From the NCBI GenBank assembly GCA_035276085.1, contig DATELY010000133.1:1-8447 (forward strand): a DNA stretch of 8,447 nucleotides. Direction: 5' to 3'. This document shows, one piece after another, positions 1 to 6,467 of the stretch. The stretch is from DATELY01 sp035276085 (GTDB taxonomy: Bacteria; Pseudomonadota; Gammaproteobacteria; Steroidobacterales; Steroidobacteraceae). The stretch's first letter is position 1. Every line of letters starts with the position of its first letter. The position numbers were made by a program, and so were the translations under genes. A model generated the notes under the pieces. It was given only the letters and a program-made list of their open reading frames with translations, ran no database searches and had not been told where the DNA came from.

Positions 1-22
1 CGCGTACGTTCGTCAGCCCGCA

Positions 23-93
23 ATGGCGTGAGGGCGTCATGGCGAGATGGCGTCAAGCGCGTGATTTCTGACGCCATTACGCCGTTTCGCCAT
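23..93. repeat. ATGGCG/CGCCAT inverted repeat cluster
   Basis: The hexamer ATGGCG occurs at 23-28, 39-44 and 47-52. Its complement CGCCAT occurs at 72-77 and 88-93, with a one-base variant CGCCGT at 80-85. The core is a perfect 9-bp stem, ATGGCGTCA (47-55) with TGACGCCAT (69-77), around a 13-base loop. The arrangement of several short units on each side of a symmetry axis suggests a dispersed intergenic palindrome rather than coding DNA. No gene or T-run lies next to it in the window, so a terminator role is unsupported. The gene to its left is outside the window. Confidence 0.55.
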
Positions 94-137
94 TTCCTCT
101 CGCCGAATTGACGTTCACGCATTACCGATTCAGGACA

Positions 138-301
138 CTAGTGGCGTGTAACCGCTGATTTGAGATCGTGGTATCGCGCTTGCTAGCTTGCTAGCTTGCT
201 GGCCAGCTGGCCAGAAGCCTGAGAGAACCTTCTGGCCAGCAAGCCAGCTCGCTGGGTAGCCCTCCTGTGATAGTCCATGAGCAGCTGTTACACGCCACTA
301 G
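138..301. mobile_element. MITE-like nested palindrome with 20-bp terminal inverted repeats
   Basis: The left end (138-157, CTAGTGGCGTGTAACCGCTG) is matched by the reverse complement of the right end (282-301) at 19 of 20 bases. The first 15 bases match perfectly. Inside lies a second perfect 13-bp inverted repeat, 194-206 with 232-244, whose centre (219) coincides with the centre of the whole segment (219.5). An alternative 12-bp stem, 206-217 with 229-240, competes for the same right arm. Three copies of an 8-bp unit GCTTGCTA (the last incomplete) run from 178 to 200. Both ends carry CTAG, which could be a duplicated target or simply part of the repeat. There is no room for a transposase. 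The right end lies 28 bases past the stop codon of the leftward oxidoreductase gene, so the structure might also affect the 3' end of that transcript. Calling it mobile is inference; the symmetry is seen directly. Confidence 0.5.
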
Positions 302-329
302 GGCAAGAACACCGTTTTCGTACAGGTCA

Positions 330-1706
330 CTAACCCGGTTGCAGCTCGCCGAGCAGCGTTGGAATGAGTTCGGACACGGTCGGATGAATCGGCACGGCGT
401 GCTGCAAAGCCACGTACGGCGCACCGGTCTTCATGACGTCCAGCACGCCGTGGATCGCTTCATCGCCGCCTGTCCCGAGAATGGCAGCACCCAGGATCGC
501 ACGCGTCTGCGCATCCACGACCACTTTCATCAGCCCCTGTGTTTCGCCCTTCTCGACCGCGCGACTGACGCGGGTCATTGGCCGCAGGCCAACGAGAATT
601 TTCCGACCGCCGGCCTTTGCCTGCGCGAGGGTCATGCCGGCACGACCCAGCGGCGGATCGATATAGAGCGCGTAACCCGGGATGCGATCGCTCACACGTC
701 GTTGTTCACCATCGAGCAGGTTGGCCGCAACGATCTCGAAGTCGTTGTACGCGGTATGCGTGAACGCACCGCGCCCGTTGCAATCTCCCAGCGCCCAGAT
801 GCCCGGCACATTGGTGGCCAGGCCTTCATCCACGTTGATGTAGCCCCGCGCATCCGTCGCAACGCCGGCCTTGTCGAGGCCGAGATCGTGCGTGTTCGGC
901 TGCCGGCCCACGGCCAGCAGCACGTGCGAACCGATGATTTCGGGCGCTCCGTCGGCGCAGTCCACACCGACTGCTGCGCCCTGCGCATGTCGCGCGAAGC
1001 GAATGCACTCGGCCCTGGTCCTCACGGTGATGCCTTCGGCCGTCAGGATCGTGTTGATCGCAGCGCAGATGTCTTCGTCTTCGTGAGAAAGCAACCGCGG
1101 ACTTTTCTCGACCACCGTCACGGCCGCGCCAAAGCGCCGAAACATCTGCGCGAACTCGAGTCCGATGTAGCTGCCGCCGATGACGACGAGATGCTCCGGT
1201 ATTTCCGTGAGCTCGAGGATGGAGCGATTGTTGAGCGTCGCGATGTCGTCGATGCCCGGCAGGTTCGGGCGATTCGCGCGGCCACCCACATTGATGAAAA
1301 CGCGCGGCGCCGTCAGCACCGAGCCGCCCACTCGCACTGTGTTCGCCGATTCGAAGCTTGCGTGCCCTTCGAGCACAGTGCAGCCCGACATGCCATCCAG
1401 CCAGCTGCGAACACCCGCGCGCGACTTCGCGACAACGGCATCCGCACGAGCCTTTACTCGCGGCATGTCGATGCGCACGGGTGCACCGATGACCACGCCA
1501 TAGTCATTGGCACGTCGTGCGAGATGTGCGGCATACGCGCTGGCCACCAACGTCTTGGTGGGCGTGCAGCCGGTGTTCACGCACGTGCCGCCGAAAAGCT
1601 TGCGTTCGATCAACGCGACGGTCATTCCGGCTTGCGTCAAGCGACCGGCGAGCGGTGGCCCGGCCTGACCGGCACCGATGATGATGGCATCGAAGGATGT
1701 CTTCAC
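330..1706 (-). CDS. Mercuric-reductase-like FAD-dependent disulfide oxidoreductase
   Basis: This is a 458-residue class I pyridine nucleotide-disulfide oxidoreductase, probably cytoplasmic. It would pass electrons from NAD(P)H through FAD and a redox-active disulfide to an unknown acceptor. An FAD-binding glycine motif lies at residues 8-16 (IIIGAGQAG). The active-site disulfide motif CVNTGC gives Cys42 and Cys47. A second nucleotide-binding motif, VVIGGSYIG, is at 174-182. The second FAD motif, ALGDCNG, is at 305-311. The C-terminal dimerisation domain ends with HPTVSE, giving the His441/Glu446 pair typical of the class. It lacks the N-terminal heavy-metal domain and the C-terminal vicinal cysteines of true mercuric reductase (MerA), so mercury reduction is not supported. 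It also has features shared with dihydrolipoamide dehydrogenase and RclA-type enzymes, and the substrate cannot be named. The start is GTG, overlapping the TGA of the upstream gene (GTGA), which suggests translational coupling; no clear ribosome binding site is visible. Confidence 0.9.
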   Translation of the reverse strand: MKTSFDAIIIGAGQAGPPLAGRLTQAGMTVALIERKLFGGTCVNTGCTPTKTLVASAYAAHLARRANDYGVVIGAPVRIDMPRVKARADAVVAKSRAGVRSWLDGMSGCTVLEGHASFESANTVRVGGSVLTAPRVFINVGGRANRPNLPGIDDIATLNNRSILELTEIPEHLVVIGGSYIGLEFAQMFRRFGAAVTVVEKSPRLLSHEDEDICAAINTILTAEGITVRTRAECIRFARHAQGAAVGVDCADGAPEIIGSHVLLAVGRQPNTHDLGLDKAGVATDARGYINVDEGLATNVPGIWALGDCNGRGAFTHTAYNDFEIVAANLLDGEQRRVSDRIPGYALYIDPPLGRAGMTLAQAKAGGRKILVGLRPMTRVSRAVEKGETQGLMKVVVDAQTRAILGAAILGTGGDEAIHGVLDVMKTGAPYVALQHAVPIHPTVSELIPTLLGELQPG

Positions 1707-2164
1707 GGCAGCGCCAGCAGGATGAGCACGGCGGCGCCGATCGCCACAGCATCTTCCAACAAGGCCGCAGGACGATCGCTGCCGAATCTAGCGGCGAGCG
1801 CGACGCGTGCCGCGCGCCCTCCCAACGTGCCGATGACCGCGCCTATCGCGCCGGCACTGGCACCGACCGCGAGCGATCCGCCGGCGACTCCAATCGCCGC
1901 CCCCGTCACTGCGCCCGAAAGAATGCGTGTACCGAATTGGATCGGCACCGTGCGACTGGGTGTCGAGGGCAATTGATCCGTCACGAGCTCAGCCACTGCG
2001 AGCACGGTGAGAATCCAGGGAGTCCAGGTGAACCCGAGGAAGGCAAGCGCAGTCCCGTCGAGCTGCAGTCGACCCAGATGCGCCGCCCAACTCACGGCGG
2101 CGGGCGCCGTCATCGCCCGCAAGCCAGCGACGATTCCGATCGATAGCGACAAGAGGTACAGCAT
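1703..2164 (-). CDS. DUF4126-family membrane protein
   Basis: This 153-residue protein has several hydrophobic stretches (about 1-22, 37-60, 82-118 and 136-152), consistent with an inner-membrane protein. Visible motifs fit the DUF4126 family as I recall it: GLRAMTAPA near the N-terminus (14-22), ELVTDQLPSTPSR (59-71), a glycine/alanine-rich segment at 84-117, and EDAVAIG (137-143). The family has no established function. I chose the ATG at 2164 because the hydrophobic family start (MLYLLSLSIG) begins there. A TTG at 2257 would add 31 polar residues that do not look like family sequence. No strong ribosome binding site precedes either start. The gene is first in a two-gene leftward unit and overlaps the oxidoreductase start by four bases, so the two proteins are probably made together. 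A link between membrane protein and oxidoreductase function is possible but unproven. Confidence 0.8.
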   Translation of the reverse strand: MLYLLSLSIGIVAGLRAMTAPAAVSWAAHLGRLQLDGTALAFLGFTWTPWILTVLAVAELVTDQLPSTPSRTVPIQFGTRILSGAVTGAAIGVAGGSLAVGASAGAIGAVIGTLGGRAARVALAARFGSDRPAALLEDAVAIGAAVLILLALP

Positions 2165-2506
2165 GCAGACACGCGCTGAGAGTGAGTCGTTCTGTTCTTG
2201 CACGGAGTGCGGCTGGCACTTGCCTGTCTTGTACCGCAATGATGTGACGCGCCTCAACCGCCGCAGTAGATCAATCCTAAGTCCGACAGGCTGCTAGCGT
2301 TTCATCGCGCTGCCGCACTGCCCTGTGCGATCGGTTGTCGGAACCCCAGGCGCGGGATCGTCCTTAGGGCAGACACCGGAAAGGAGGACTTGGCCACGCG
2401 GTTGCGGGTGGACGCCGCACCCTCACGTAGTTGGAACTCTTCGGGCATCATGGCACTCATTGCAACCCGCAGACGTTCCACAACCAACAACGACGGGAGG
2501 GCTGCC
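2165..2506. promoter_or_regulatory. Divergent intergenic spacer (342 bp)
   Basis: This spacer separates the leftward DUF4126 gene from the rightward LapA-like gene and must hold promoters for both directions. I could not pick a convincing -35/-10 pair on either strand. It contains a weak 7-bp inverted repeat, TCCGACA (2282-2288) with TGTCGGA (2336-2342). It also has a perfect Shine-Dalgarno-like AAGGAGG at 2381-2387 that has no well-placed start codon. No convincing small gene was found. Confidence 0.35.
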
Positions 2507-2815
2507 ATGCGCATGGTTCTGGTGTTGATCGCTCTGATCCTTGCAGTCGTCTTTGCGGTTCAGAATGCGACGCCGGTGACGTTGAATGCTTTCTTCTGGC
2601 GGTTCGATGCGTCGCTCGCCGTGATGATCGTTCTGTGCCTCGCGCTCGGCGCGCTCCTCGCGAGCCTGGCCGTGATGCCGAGCTTGTTCCGCTCACGCGG
2701 CAGCGAGCGTCGACTCAAGGCGCGCGTCGCCGAGCTCGAACGCGCGGCAGGCACAACCCATTCGCCACCTGCAACAGCAGCATCGACAACTCCTCCAGCG
2801 CGGACGCTCTTCTGA
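2507..2815 (+). CDS. LapA/DUF1049-domain small membrane protein
   Basis: This 102-residue protein has the layout of the LapA (DUF1049) family. A first membrane helix at about 3-18 runs into the family signature FAVQNATPVTLNAFFWRFD (16-34). A second helix follows at about 36-58, then a charged, probably helical cytoplasmic segment (65-80), and a low-complexity Pro/Thr/Ala tail (82-102). In Escherichia coli, LapA works with LapB at the inner membrane in controlling lipopolysaccharide synthesis through LpxC turnover. No lapB neighbour is present here, so I withhold the gene symbol. The start is the ATG at 2507, preceded by GGGAGG six bases upstream. A longer in-frame reading from TTG at 2390 would add 39 residues with no family resemblance. 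The gene appears to be a single cistron; the next gene begins about 260 bases downstream. Confidence 0.82.
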   Translation: MRMVLVLIALILAVVFAVQNATPVTLNAFFWRFDASLAVMIVLCLALGALLASLAVMPSLFRSRGSERRLKARVAELERAAGTTHSPPATAASTTPPARTLF

Positions 2816-3074
2816 TCGCATCCGCATCCTGCGCATTCGCGCACGCAACGCTTCCTGCCCCCGGAACTCTACGACGAGTCTGCCGTTCCGCTTGCACATG
2901 CGATGACGTATCCACGTTCACGCGGAACCTGTCCACCGGATTGCTGACGCATAGTCGCTTTCATACCGACGGCGCCGCGATCGCTTTGACGACTCGAGCC
3001 CGTGCGAACTGGCCATGCGCGATGCGGGCGCACGCAGGCTCATTGATCTCGAACACACTCATTGGAGGCTCATC
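2816..3074. other. Intergenic region without recognised gene
   Basis: This is a 259-bp gap between the LapA-like and PfpI-like genes. Reading frames through it are either shadow frames or lack family resemblance. I see no clear terminator hairpin with a T-run and no confident promoter. The only solid element is the ribosome binding site GGAGG at 3064-3068 for the downstream gene. Confidence 0.4.
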
Positions 3075-3671
3075 ATGGCCAATCGACTCGAAGGTAAAAG
3101 CGTCGCCATCCTGGCAACCGACGGTTTCGAAGAAGTGGAGCTGACGCAGCCGCTCGATGCGTTACGCGCAGAAGGTGCGCAGGTCGACGTGATCGCACCG
3201 AAGGCCGACGAAATCCAGGGCTTCAATCATTTCGATCGTGGCCGCTGGGTTCCCGTGGACGTCACGCTCGACAGTGCGGACGCAAGCGATTACGACGCGA
3301 TCGTGCTGCCGGGCGGCGCACACAATCCGGACCAACTGCGTATCAATGAGAAGGCCGTGGCGTTCGTGCGCGCGTTTGCGGATGCGGGCAAGCCCGTGGC
3401 GGCGATCTGTCATGCGCCATGGATTCTCATCAACGCAGGCCTCGCCGCCGGCCGGAGGCTGACGAGCTGGCCAACCATTCGCGAGGATCTCAAGAACGCG
3501 GGCGCCACCGTTGTCGACGAGGAAGTCGTCGTGGATGCAGGACTCGTGACCAGCCGCGGGCCCAAGGATCTGCCTGCCTTCTGCAACAAGGTGATCGAGG
3601 AGATCACGGAAGGGCTGCATCGTCAGCAGGCCGGCAAGGCGAGCCGGTCGGAGCAGCGTTCGAGACACTGA
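3075..3671 (+). CDS. DJ-1/PfpI-family protein (type 1 glutamine amidotransferase-like)
   Basis: This 198-residue protein belongs to the PfpI/YhbO branch of the DJ-1 superfamily and is probably a soluble cytoplasmic stress protein. The nucleophile elbow AICHAPW (110-116) supplies Cys112 followed by His113. The acidic partner is probably Glu19 in DGFEEVEL (16-23), matching the FEDVEL segment of PfpI. The family-typical VLPGG is at 77-81, followed by NEKAV (91-95). GRRLTSWPTIREDLKNAGA (126-144) and the VDEEVVVD strand (147-154) complete the fold. A basic tail of about 17 residues follows. Relatives have been reported as intracellular peptidases, glyoxalase III enzymes or protein deglycases; the sequence does not decide among these. 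Start: ATG at 3075 with GGAGG six bases upstream; an upstream in-frame ATG at 3015 would add 20 residues not seen in the family. A C/G-rich hairpin pair begins 15 bases past the stop and may end the transcript. Confidence 0.88.
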   Translation: MANRLEGKSVAILATDGFEEVELTQPLDALRAEGAQVDVIAPKADEIQGFNHFDRGRWVPVDVTLDSADASDYDAIVLPGGAHNPDQLRINEKAVAFVRAFADAGKPVAAICHAPWILINAGLAAGRRLTSWPTIREDLKNAGATVVDEEVVVDAGLVTSRGPKDLPAFCNKVIEEITEGLHRQQAGKASRSEQRSRH

Positions 3672-3685
3672 CCATTTGCACTTGC

Positions 3686-3735
3686 GTCCCTTCCCTTGCG
3701 TAGCGCAGCGAAACGGGGGAAGGACAGGATGGGGG
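3686..3735 (+). repeat. C/G-rich palindromic repeat, copy C (degenerate)
   Basis: This copy runs from GTCCCTTCCCTTGCG to AGGATGGGGG. It matches the reverse complement of copy D (3761-3800) at 35 of 40 aligned bases, plus a 10-base insertion (3701-3710) in the central loop. Copies C and D face each other across a 25-base spacer and can form one long hairpin just after the PfpI-like gene. Confidence 0.75.
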
Positions 3736-3760
3736 CTCTTGCGTCTTTCCACCTTCACCA

Positions 3761-3800
3761 CCCCCACCCTATCCCTCCCCCGCTTCGCAAGGGAGGGGAC
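3761..3800 (-). repeat. C/G-rich palindromic repeat, copy D
   Basis: This copy begins CCCCCACCCTATCCCTCCCC and ends GGGAGGGGAC. It has its own internal stem, CCCTCCC (3773-3779) with GGGAGGG (3791-3797), around an 11-base loop. It is inverted relative to copy C and in direct orientation to copy A at the end of glcF. Confidence 0.78.
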
Positions 3801-3944
3801 GCTCGCAGCTCGACCGATAGCGCCCGCAACGCGCTGACCAACGCGAGCGGTCGTTGAGTCTCGATCGGTTGAAGTCCTGGGGATTGCGATCGGTGAAGGG
3901 CTGAGAAGTAGAACTGATACCCTCTTGCCCCTCGAGTTAGCCAA
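3801..3944 (+). promoter_or_regulatory. glc operon upstream region with 12-bp direct repeats
   Basis: This segment lies between the palindromic repeats and glcD and should hold the operon promoter. Two near-identical boxes lie in direct orientation 25 bases apart start to start: CGATCGGTTGAAG (3862-3874) and CGATCGGTGAAG (3887-3898). The second lacks one T. Such paired boxes can be operator sites, but no regulator gene is present to assign. TGATAC at 3915-3920 is a possible -10, without a good -35. No clear ribosome binding site precedes glcD. Confidence 0.35.
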
Positions 3945-5414
3945 GTGCCTGGTCGTGCCGTGAACTTGCCGACTGTCGTTCAGCAGCTGCGCGCCGCGTT
4001 GCAAGCGGAGGACGTGCTGTGGGAAGCCGAAGACCTGAAGCCCTACGAATGCGACGGGCTGTCGGTCTATCGCCAGGTGCCCCTCGCGGTCGTGCTGCCG
4101 CGAGATGAAGCCGACGTGCAGCGTGTCCTGAGGATCTGCAGCGCCGCGAATGTTCCGGTAATCGCACGCGGTGCGGGAACGGGATTGTCCGGCGGCGCAA
4201 CGCCACGTGCCGATGCGGTGGTGCTCTCGCTGGCGCGCCTGAACAAGATCGTTGCCGTCGATCCGGCGGCGCGGACGGCACGCGTGCAACCGGGGGTACG
4301 GAACCTTGCCATCTCCGAAGCGGCTGCACCCTTCGATCTGTACTACGCGCCGGATCCGTCGAGCCAGATCGCCTGCACGATCGGCGGCAATGTCGCGGAG
4401 AACTCCGGCGGTGTTCATTGCCTGAAATACGGCCTGACCGTGCACAACGTGCTTGCGGCACGCGTGCTCACGATGGATGGCGAAGTCATGACGCTCGGCT
4501 CGGCCGCGCTCGATGCACCCGGCTATGACCTGCTCGCCTTGTTCACCGGCTCTGAAGGATTGCTGGGCGTGATCACGGAAGTCACCGTGAAGCTGATTCC
4601 GCGGCCCGAATGCGCTCGCGTCGTCCTCGCTGCATTCGACAGCCTTGCGAACGCAGGCCAGGCGGTGGCCGACGTGATCGCGGCAGGCATCATTCCGGCG
4701 GGACTCGAGCTGATGGATAGACCGGCCATCGCCGCGGTCGAGCCCTTCGTCAACGCCGGCTACCCCTTGGATGTGGAAGCCATCCTGCTGTGCGAGTCCG
4801 ATGGCACGGTGCACGAAGTGGAAGAGGAAATTGCCCGCATCGAGGCAGTGATGCGGCAGGCCGGCGCCATCGACTGCCGCCTCTCACGCGATGAACGCGA
4901 ACGGTTGCTGTTCTGGGCTGGCCGCAAGGCGGCGTTTCCAGCGGTGGGGCGCATCTCGCCGGATTACTACTGCATGGATGGATCGATTCCGAAGCGACGT
5001 CTGGCCGCGGTCCTCGAGGCCATCCGGGGTATGGAAACCCAATACGGCTTGCGCTGCGCGAACGTCTTCCATGCGGGCGACGGCAATCTGCATCCACTGA
5101 TTCTGTTCGATGCGAACAACGCCGACGAGTTGGCGCGTGCCGAAGCGTTCGGCGGCGAGATCCTGGAGCTCTGCGTTGCCAGCGGCGGCAGCATCACCGG
5201 TGAGCACGGTGTCGGCATCGAGAAGCTCAACCAGATGTGCGTACAGTTCGGCAGCGATGAGCTGCAGGTGTTTCACGCGCTCAAGCACGCCTTCGACGCG
5301 CAGGGCTTGTTGAATCCCGGCAAGGCCGTACCCACGCTGCATCGCTGCGCGGAGTTCGGACGTCTACGGGTTCATCGCGGACAGGTACCCCACCCCGAGT
5401 TGCCTCGCTTCTGA
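3945..5414 (+). CDS. glcD: Glycolate dehydrogenase, FAD-linked subunit GlcD
   Basis: GlcD is the FAD-bearing catalytic subunit of the membrane-associated GlcDEF complex, which oxidises glycolate to glyoxylate and passes electrons to the respiratory chain. The protein has 489 residues, close to the roughly 500 of E. coli GlcD, and I recognise collinear sequence along its whole length. The FAD-binding PCMH-type domain carries RGAGTGLSGG (75-84), PDPSSQIACTIGGNVAENSGG (137-157) and LFTGSEGLLGVITEVTVK (199-216). The C-terminal oxidase domain holds FHAGDGNLHP (375-384) and GGSITGEHGVGIEK (414-427). His376, His383 and Glu420 are candidates for the substrate/metal site. The family LLNPGK is at 455-460. 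The start is GTG at 3945, the first possible start after an in-frame TGA at 3915; GTG at 3960 is a plausible alternative. It is first in glcDEF, two bases before glcE. Identity is very secure; the exact start is less so. Confidence 0.95.
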   Translation: MPGRAVNLPTVVQQLRAALQAEDVLWEAEDLKPYECDGLSVYRQVPLAVVLPRDEADVQRVLRICSAANVPVIARGAGTGLSGGATPRADAVVLSLARLNKIVAVDPAARTARVQPGVRNLAISEAAAPFDLYYAPDPSSQIACTIGGNVAENSGGVHCLKYGLTVHNVLAARVLTMDGEVMTLGSAALDAPGYDLLALFTGSEGLLGVITEVTVKLIPRPECARVVLAAFDSLANAGQAVADVIAAGIIPAGLELMDRPAIAAVEPFVNAGYPLDVEAILLCESDGTVHEVEEEIARIEAVMRQAGAIDCRLSRDERERLLFWAGRKAAFPAVGRISPDYYCMDGSIPKRRLAAVLEAIRGMETQYGLRCANVFHAGDGNLHPLILFDANNADELARAEAFGGEILELCVASGGSITGEHGVGIEKLNQMCVQFGSDELQVFHALKHAFDAQGLLNPGKAVPTLHRCAEFGRLRVHRGQVPHPELPRF

Positions 5415-5416
5415 CG

Positions 5417-6466
5417 ATGACGGCTGTCAGTGACATTCAGCAGCGTGTGCGCGACGCCGCGGCGAGCGCGACGCCGCTGCGCATCGTGGGTTCGGGCAGC
5501 AAGGACTTCTATGGCGGGCCGCTCGTGGGCGAGCCACTGAGCACGGCCACACTCGTGGGTATCGTCGACTACGAGCCCGCGGAACTCGTCGTGACCGTGC
5601 AGAGCGGAACACCGCTCGCGGACATCGATGCCGCGCTCGATGCGCGCGGTCAGATGCTGGCGTTCGAGCCGCCGCATTTCGGCGCGGCAGGCACGATCGG
5701 AGGTGCCCTCGCGGCTGGGCTCTCAGGTCCGCGACGCGCGTACTCGGGAGCGGCACGCGACTTCGTGCTGGGCGTGCGCATCATCGATGGCCAGGGTCGC
5801 GCGCTGCGTTTCGGCGGGCAGGTCATCAAGAACGTTGCCGGATTCGATGTCGCGCGCTTGATGGCCGGCAGCCTCGGTACGCTTGGGGTGCTGACCGAGG
5901 TCACGCTGAAGACGCTGCCGAAGCCGAGCACAGAAGTCACTCTCGTGCGCGCCGCAACCGAGGCCCAGGCGCTCACACTCTGCAACGAATGGGCGGGTCG
6001 TCCCTTGCCGATCTCGGCCACCGGTCATCTCGATGGACACTTGTATGTGCGCCTGTCGGGCGCGAGCGCCGCCGTGAACGCAGCCTGCGGGCAAGTGGGC
6101 GGCGAGCGATTGCGGGACGACGCTGCGTTCTGGACTGCGCTGCGCGATCACTCGCATGCTGTCTTCACGCAGGCACAAACCGTGTGGCGAATATCGATTC
6201 CGTCGACCACACCGCCACTGGGCCTCGCTGCAGAGCAGCTCATCGAATGGGGCGGTGCGCTGCGCTGGATCGTGGGCGATCTGCAATCAGACGCGCGCGA
6301 GCGGATCGCGGCACTCGGTGGACATGTGAGTTGCTTTCGCTCCGTTGCTCGCTCGACGTCCGCATTTCAGTCACTTCCGTCAGCGCTGCACGAGCTGCAT
6401 CGACGGCTGAAGCACGTGTTCGATCCCATGGCTATTCTCAACCGCAATCGTCTGTACGATCTCTGA
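5417..6466 (+). CDS. glcE: Glycolate dehydrogenase, FAD-binding subunit GlcE
   Basis: GlcE is the second FAD-domain subunit of glycolate dehydrogenase and is needed for activity of the E. coli complex. It has 349 residues, the normal length. Family features are GSGSKDFYGG (25-34), YEPAELVVTVQSGTPL (52-67), GTIGGALAAGLSGPRR (92-107) and the long FAD-domain motif GQVIKNVAGFDVARLMAGSL (134-153), continued by GTLGVLTEVTLK. The second half is more divergent, as is usual for GlcE. The C-terminus reads DPMAILNRNRLY (336-347), where relatives usually have a FNPGR-like ending, so the Pro-Gly pair is replaced. The start ATG lies two bases after the glcD stop and its stop lies one base before the glcF start, so translation is probably coupled. 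No strong ribosome binding site is visible. Confidence 0.93.
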   Translation: MTAVSDIQQRVRDAAASATPLRIVGSGSKDFYGGPLVGEPLSTATLVGIVDYEPAELVVTVQSGTPLADIDAALDARGQMLAFEPPHFGAAGTIGGALAAGLSGPRRAYSGAARDFVLGVRIIDGQGRALRFGGQVIKNVAGFDVARLMAGSLGTLGVLTEVTLKTLPKPSTEVTLVRAATEAQALTLCNEWAGRPLPISATGHLDGHLYVRLSGASAAVNAACGQVGGERLRDDAAFWTALRDHSHAVFTQAQTVWRISIPSTTPPLGLAAEQLIEWGGALRWIVGDLQSDARERIAALGGHVSCFRSVARSTSAFQSLPSALHELHRRLKHVFDPMAILNRNRLYDL

Positions 6467-6467
6467 C

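Noticed and set aside
178..200. CRISPR-like short tandem repeat (GCTTGCTA units)
   Set aside because: The units are 8 bp, contiguous and without spacers, so they are a simple tandem repeat.
206..240. Intrinsic terminator for the leftward oxidoreductase gene
   Set aside because: The 12-bp stem is strong, but on the - strand it is not followed by a U-run; it is better explained as part of the nested palindrome.
330..1706. True mercuric reductase (merA) and a mercury-resistance operon
   Set aside because: There is no heavy-metal domain, no C-terminal cysteine pair, and no merR, merT or merP neighbour.
267..1976. 569-residue open frame on the + strand opposite the oxidoreductase and DUF4126 genes
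   Set aside because: It is antisense to two well-supported genes, rich in Arg/His/Ala as expected of a shadow frame in GC-rich DNA, and has no recognisable domain.
2431..3144. 237-residue + strand frame overlapping the LapA-like gene and the following spacer
   Set aside because: It is out of frame with both neighbouring genes, has no family resemblance, and its Cys/Arg/Thr-rich composition fits a chance frame.
3162..4814. 550-residue open frame on the - strand opposite the PfpI-like gene and glcD
   Set aside because: It runs through two convincing sense genes and the palindromic repeats and has low-complexity composition, so it is a shadow frame.
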